Shown here one piece after another: positions 61,434 to 64,000 of a DNA stretch of 64,000 bases. The translations under genes were made by a program, and so were the position numbers. Each line of letters begins with the position of its first letter. The stretch's first letter is position 1. This stretch comes from an uncultured bacterium (GTDB taxonomy: Bacteria; Planctomycetota; UBA1135), in assembly GCA_937919925.1 (NCBI GenBank), contig CALFOT010000011.1:1-64000 (forward strand), written 5' to 3'. The notes under the pieces are model-generated. The model searched no databases, was not told the DNA's origin, and was given only the letters and a program-made list of their open reading frames with translations.

Positions 61434-63188
61434 TTAACGGCGGAAAAAGGCTTTTTCAAGGTCTTCGATGGACAGCAGAATTCGCACCGGGCGGCCGTGT
61501 GCACAAGTGCGATCTTGTGGCAAATTGGCGCCGCGCTGCAATAAACTTTGTAGTGCCTCGCGATCAACATAATCTCCGGCCATCACCGCGCCGCGACAAG
61601 CCATCGAAAAAAGCATCTCTTCTTGAATCATTTCTGGCGAGGCCGCGCGGTTCTCGGCGGCCATTTCAAGCAAATCCATCACCAGCTTTTCAGGGTGTAA
61701 GCGCGTTAGGCGTGCTGGCACTCCACGAATCGCCAAGGTGGTGGCGCCGAAGGCATCCACATCCACGCCGAGTCGCAAAAAAGTTTTCTGCCATCCGAGC
61801 AGTAACTCCAACTCGGTACGGCTTAAATCCACTAAAGCTGGCACCAGCAATGGTTGCATGACCACCTGCCCCTGACGGATCTCGCGACGCAATTCCTCGA
61901 GGTTGACGCGTTCATGCAAAGCGTGTTGATCAATGATTTCCACCCCCCCCGCCACCGGCCGAAAGAGGAAGGTATTGGCAATCGACAAAAACTCAGCTGC
62001 GGCGGGTTGCGCGGCGCTGGTCAGTGGAAGTTGTGCTGCAACGGCGCTGGCAAGATCCAGGCGTTGCGCTGATGAGGTACGTAAATCATCCGGCCGCTGC
62101 CAACTTGGCGCTGGAAAGCTGTGGCTGCTAGTCGCCCCGCCAGAGGATGAGGTTTCCGCCACTGCCGAGCCAAACACGCCCACCGAACGGGTTGCCCAAG
62201 TGGACGCCGCCAAGCATTGGCGCAAAGTACTCACGACGGTACCGAAAACGATGCGTTCGTCGCGAAACCGCACCTCGGTTTTTTGCGGGTGGACATTCAC
62301 ATCCACACGCTCGGGATCAAGGTGTAAGGCTAAAAACAAAGTGGGGTAATAGCCAATCGGTACATATTCTTTGACCCCTTCGCGCACCGCGCGCAACAGT
62401 CTTGCATCGCGCACCCAGCGACCATTTAAGAATAAATGCACGCGACGTGCATCCCGCCGCGCACTTTCTGGAGGCCCAATACGAGCGCTACACGATAGCC
62501 CCTCGCCAGGCCGGTCCAGAGCGATCATCCGCTGGGCAATATGGGCACCAAACACGCTAGCACAACGAGCGCTGAGATCATCGTCGGCACGCACTTCAAA
62601 CATCAAGCGGCCATTGTTCTCACACCGAAAAGCTACGCCCTCATGGACCAAAGCCAAACGCTCCACCCATGCCACACAATGCCCTGCCTCAGTGCTGGCT
62701 TGTTTCATAAACTTGCGCCGTGCGGGCAATTCGGCGAACAAGTCAGCGACGATAAAGCGCGTGCCTTTGACTGCGGCAGCATCACGGACTTCACCGACCA
62801 CACCAAAATCCACCTTCAAACTAGCGCCAGCAGGGTTGTGGGGCGTGCGTGAAATCACCTCCAGACGCGCCACCGAAGCAATCGAAGCGAGAGCCTCACC
62901 GCGAAATCCCAAAGATGCAATCGCCTCTAAATCAGCGCTAGAACTAAGCTTGCTGGTGGCATGAGAAGTGACCGCGAGCACAAGTTCCGCGGCAACAATG
63001 CCATGGCCATTATCGCGCACTTCGATGCGGCGCAGACCGCCATCGAGCAAGATCACATCAATGCTGGTTGCGCCGGCATCCAGCGCATTCTCAACCAACT
63101 CTTTGACTACGGAAGAAGGCCGCTCAACCACTTCGCCAGCGGCAATCTGATCGACCACAACCGCATCTAACTTGCGAATTGGACTCAT
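61434..63188 (-). CDS. mutL: DNA mismatch repair protein MutL with endonuclease motif
   Basis: 584 residues from the ATG at 63188 (MSPIRKLDAVVVDQIAAGEVVERP). The GHKL ATPase motifs are complete (ELVENALDAGAT, VRDNGHGI, TSHATSKL, SLGFRGEALASI). The C-terminal domain has DQHALHERVNLE, matching the DQHA(X)2E(X)4E endonuclease motif, plus ACRGAVMAGD and CAHGRP. It should nick DNA in MutS-directed repair, as in bacteria without MutH. Its start overlaps the stop of the holA-like gene by four bases (ATGA), coupling replication-clamp-loader and repair genes. Confidence 0.96.
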   Translation of the reverse strand: MSPIRKLDAVVVDQIAAGEVVERPSSVVKELVENALDAGATSIDVILLDGGLRRIEVRDNGHGIVAAELVLAVTSHATSKLSSSADLEAIASLGFRGEALASIASVARLEVISRTPHNPAGASLKVDFGVVGEVRDAAAVKGTRFIVADLFAELPARRKFMKQASTEAGHCVAWVERLALVHEGVAFRCENNGRLMFEVRADDDLSARCASVFGAHIAQRMIALDRPGEGLSCSARIGPPESARRDARRVHLFLNGRWVRDARLLRAVREGVKEYVPIGYYPTLFLALHLDPERVDVNVHPQKTEVRFRDERIVFGTVVSTLRQCLAASTWATRSVGVFGSAVAETSSSGGATSSHSFPAPSWQRPDDLRTSSAQRLDLASAVAAQLPLTSAAQPAAAEFLSIANTFLFRPVAGGVEIIDQHALHERVNLEELRREIRQGQVVMQPLLVPALVDLSRTELELLLGWQKTFLRLGVDVDAFGATTLAIRGVPARLTRLHPEKLVMDLLEMAAENRAASPEMIQEEMLFSMACRGAVMAGDYVDREALQSLLQRGANLPQDRTCAHGRPVRILLSIEDLEKAFFRR

Positions 63189-64000
63189 GTTTGTTTGCGC
63201 CGAAAAACGCGGAAGGCTAGGTATTCCAGTGCGCGCGAGCTGTTCCGCCATCCGGAAATCTTGACATTAGTTTCCGCTTCGACCAAACACTCCAGCACTA
63301 AGGCTAAAAACTTTTCGTTACAAACGGCTAAGCGTTTTTCCATGCGCCGCACCACCGGCATACTCGGACGCGAACCCGCGGCGCTAAGTGCTTCTTCGAT
63401 AGGGCTACCACCATCGACCGCAGCGCGCACCAGAGCAGTCTTGGTACGTTCGCGCACCAGGGTGGAAAGTATCATGCCAAATGCTTCACGAGCAGCAAGA
63501 CGTCGGCCATCCCACGAGCGCATGCCCACCGCATCCAAACTGCGTATCAGTTTCAATGCCGTGCCAGAATCACCACTCAAAATCGCATCCGTGAAATCAA
63601 ATGCCGTGCCTTCTGCACTGCGCGCAGCAACTTGCCGGACTTCGTCTTCGCCGATGCTTTCGATGCCGAGCAAGCCAAAATGTTCGAGTGCCTGAACCAA
63701 ATCATTGGGGCGCGCGCCGGCGAGTTGTACCAGCAAGCCAGCGGCACCGCGCTGTAGGCGCAAACTGCGTGCTGCCGCTTCGGCAGTAACGAAAATAGCA
63801 GCTTCTGAGGCATCTGGATCCGGGCGCCACGGCGGAGGATCAGCATACAAACCACGAAAGCGCACTTTCTCAACGCCTTTGCGCCGGGTGCTAGAAAGTT
63901 CTTTGGCGCCTTTGGATGCGCCACCGCCCACTTGCAGCACAATCCATTCTGGTCCGGAATCACTGGCTGCACAATCCAGCAGGGCTGCCGTTAACCGCGG
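63185..64000 (-). CDS. holA: DNA polymerase III delta subunit-like protein (5' end beyond window)
   Basis: The frame is open to the window edge; 271 residues are visible and the N-terminus is missing. Features fit the clamp-loader delta subunit: an early LTAALLDCAASDSGPEWIVLQVGG strand-helix region, later helical domains with FDFTDAILSGDSGTALKLIRSLDAVG, a hallmark of HolA, and a C-terminal helical collar. A frame start at GTG 63940 is possible but would cut off part of the AAA-like domain. Delta opens the beta clamp. Sequence similarity in this family is low, so confidence is moderate. Confidence 0.75.
   Translation of the reverse strand, partial: PRLTAALLDCAASDSGPEWIVLQVGGGASKGAKELSSTRRKGVEKVRFRGLYADPPPWRPDPDASEAAIFVTAEAAARSLRLQRGAAGLLVQLAGARPNDLVQALEHFGLLGIESIGEDEVRQVAARSAEGTAFDFTDAILSGDSGTALKLIRSLDAVGMRSWDGRRLAAREAFGMILSTLVRERTKTALVRAAVDGGSPIEEALSAAGSRPSMPVVRRMEKRLAVCNEKFLALVLECLVEAETNVKISGWRNSSRALEYLAFRVFRRKQT

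Noticed and set aside
1..64000. Defence islands, prophage, insertion sequences, CRISPR arrays, further selenoproteins
   Set aside because: No integrase, transposase, spaced repeats or defence genes were found. Genes tile the window almost without gaps, leaving no space for another UGA-interrupted gene that I could recognise.

Overview
The window is a compact, gene-dense stretch of bacterial chromosome: 41 protein genes and 2 tRNA genes, with no gap over about 150 bases. I see no mobile element, prophage, CRISPR array or rRNA. Twin-arginine and lipoprotein signals, an FtsX/LolD-type transporter and many large secreted proteins point to a diderm (outer-membrane) bacterium. Long secreted proteins with TPR/DUF3857/transglutaminase-like modules recall Planctomycetota or Acidobacteriota, but the phylum cannot be fixed from this sequence.

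Layout. 1-9.7 kb: M28 peptidase (partial), DUF4442 thioesterase-like protein, YbdG-type MscS channel, UbiD decarboxylase, M36-like secreted metalloprotease and a propeller-like lipoprotein. 9.7-14 kb: leuS, tRNA-Ala(GGC), lysS. 14-18.6 kb: a permease-ATPase-permease operon with a hydrolase, and an ABM monooxygenase. 18.6-22.9 kb: hybrid histidine kinase and a two-subunit molybdenum oxidoreductase. 22.9-28.3 kb: an SOS mutagenesis operon lexA - small S24-fold protein - dinB - dnaE2. 28.4-36.2 kb: two giant DUF3857/transglutaminase-fold proteins. 36.2-38.7 kb: selD - tRNA-Sec (selC) - gshA. 38.7-45.3 kb: membrane hybrid kinase, secreted hydrolase, GH38-like protein. 45.3-54 kb: selA, and opposite it recJ, a YqaA-like protein, polA and a CPA2 antiporter. 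53.7-64 kb: hflK/hflC-like pair, EEP phosphodiesterase, an M16 peptidase pair with miaA, a secreted unknown, mutL and partial holA.

Selenium: selA, selD and selC all lie here. selD itself is a selenoprotein gene: an in-frame UGA at 38613-38615 sits in its active site and is followed by a bacterial SECIS-like hairpin, so naive gene calling truncates it.

SOS: lexA carries a perfect 20-bp palindrome (TATATGA-N6-TCATATA) over its likely -10 element. The second gene of the operon is a 115-residue-class S24 fold without the Ser/Lys dyad, resembling an already processed UmuD'. It precedes a catalytically intact Y-family polymerase and a DnaE2-type polymerase whose PHP metal site is lost. This is the best candidate here for an undescribed system.

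Expression: many first genes of transcription units have a TANNNT box exactly 6-7 bases before the start codon, the signature of leaderless transcripts, while at least one operon-internal gene keeps a strong AAGGAGG site. Three divergent gene pairs share overlapping, near-symmetric -10 boxes.
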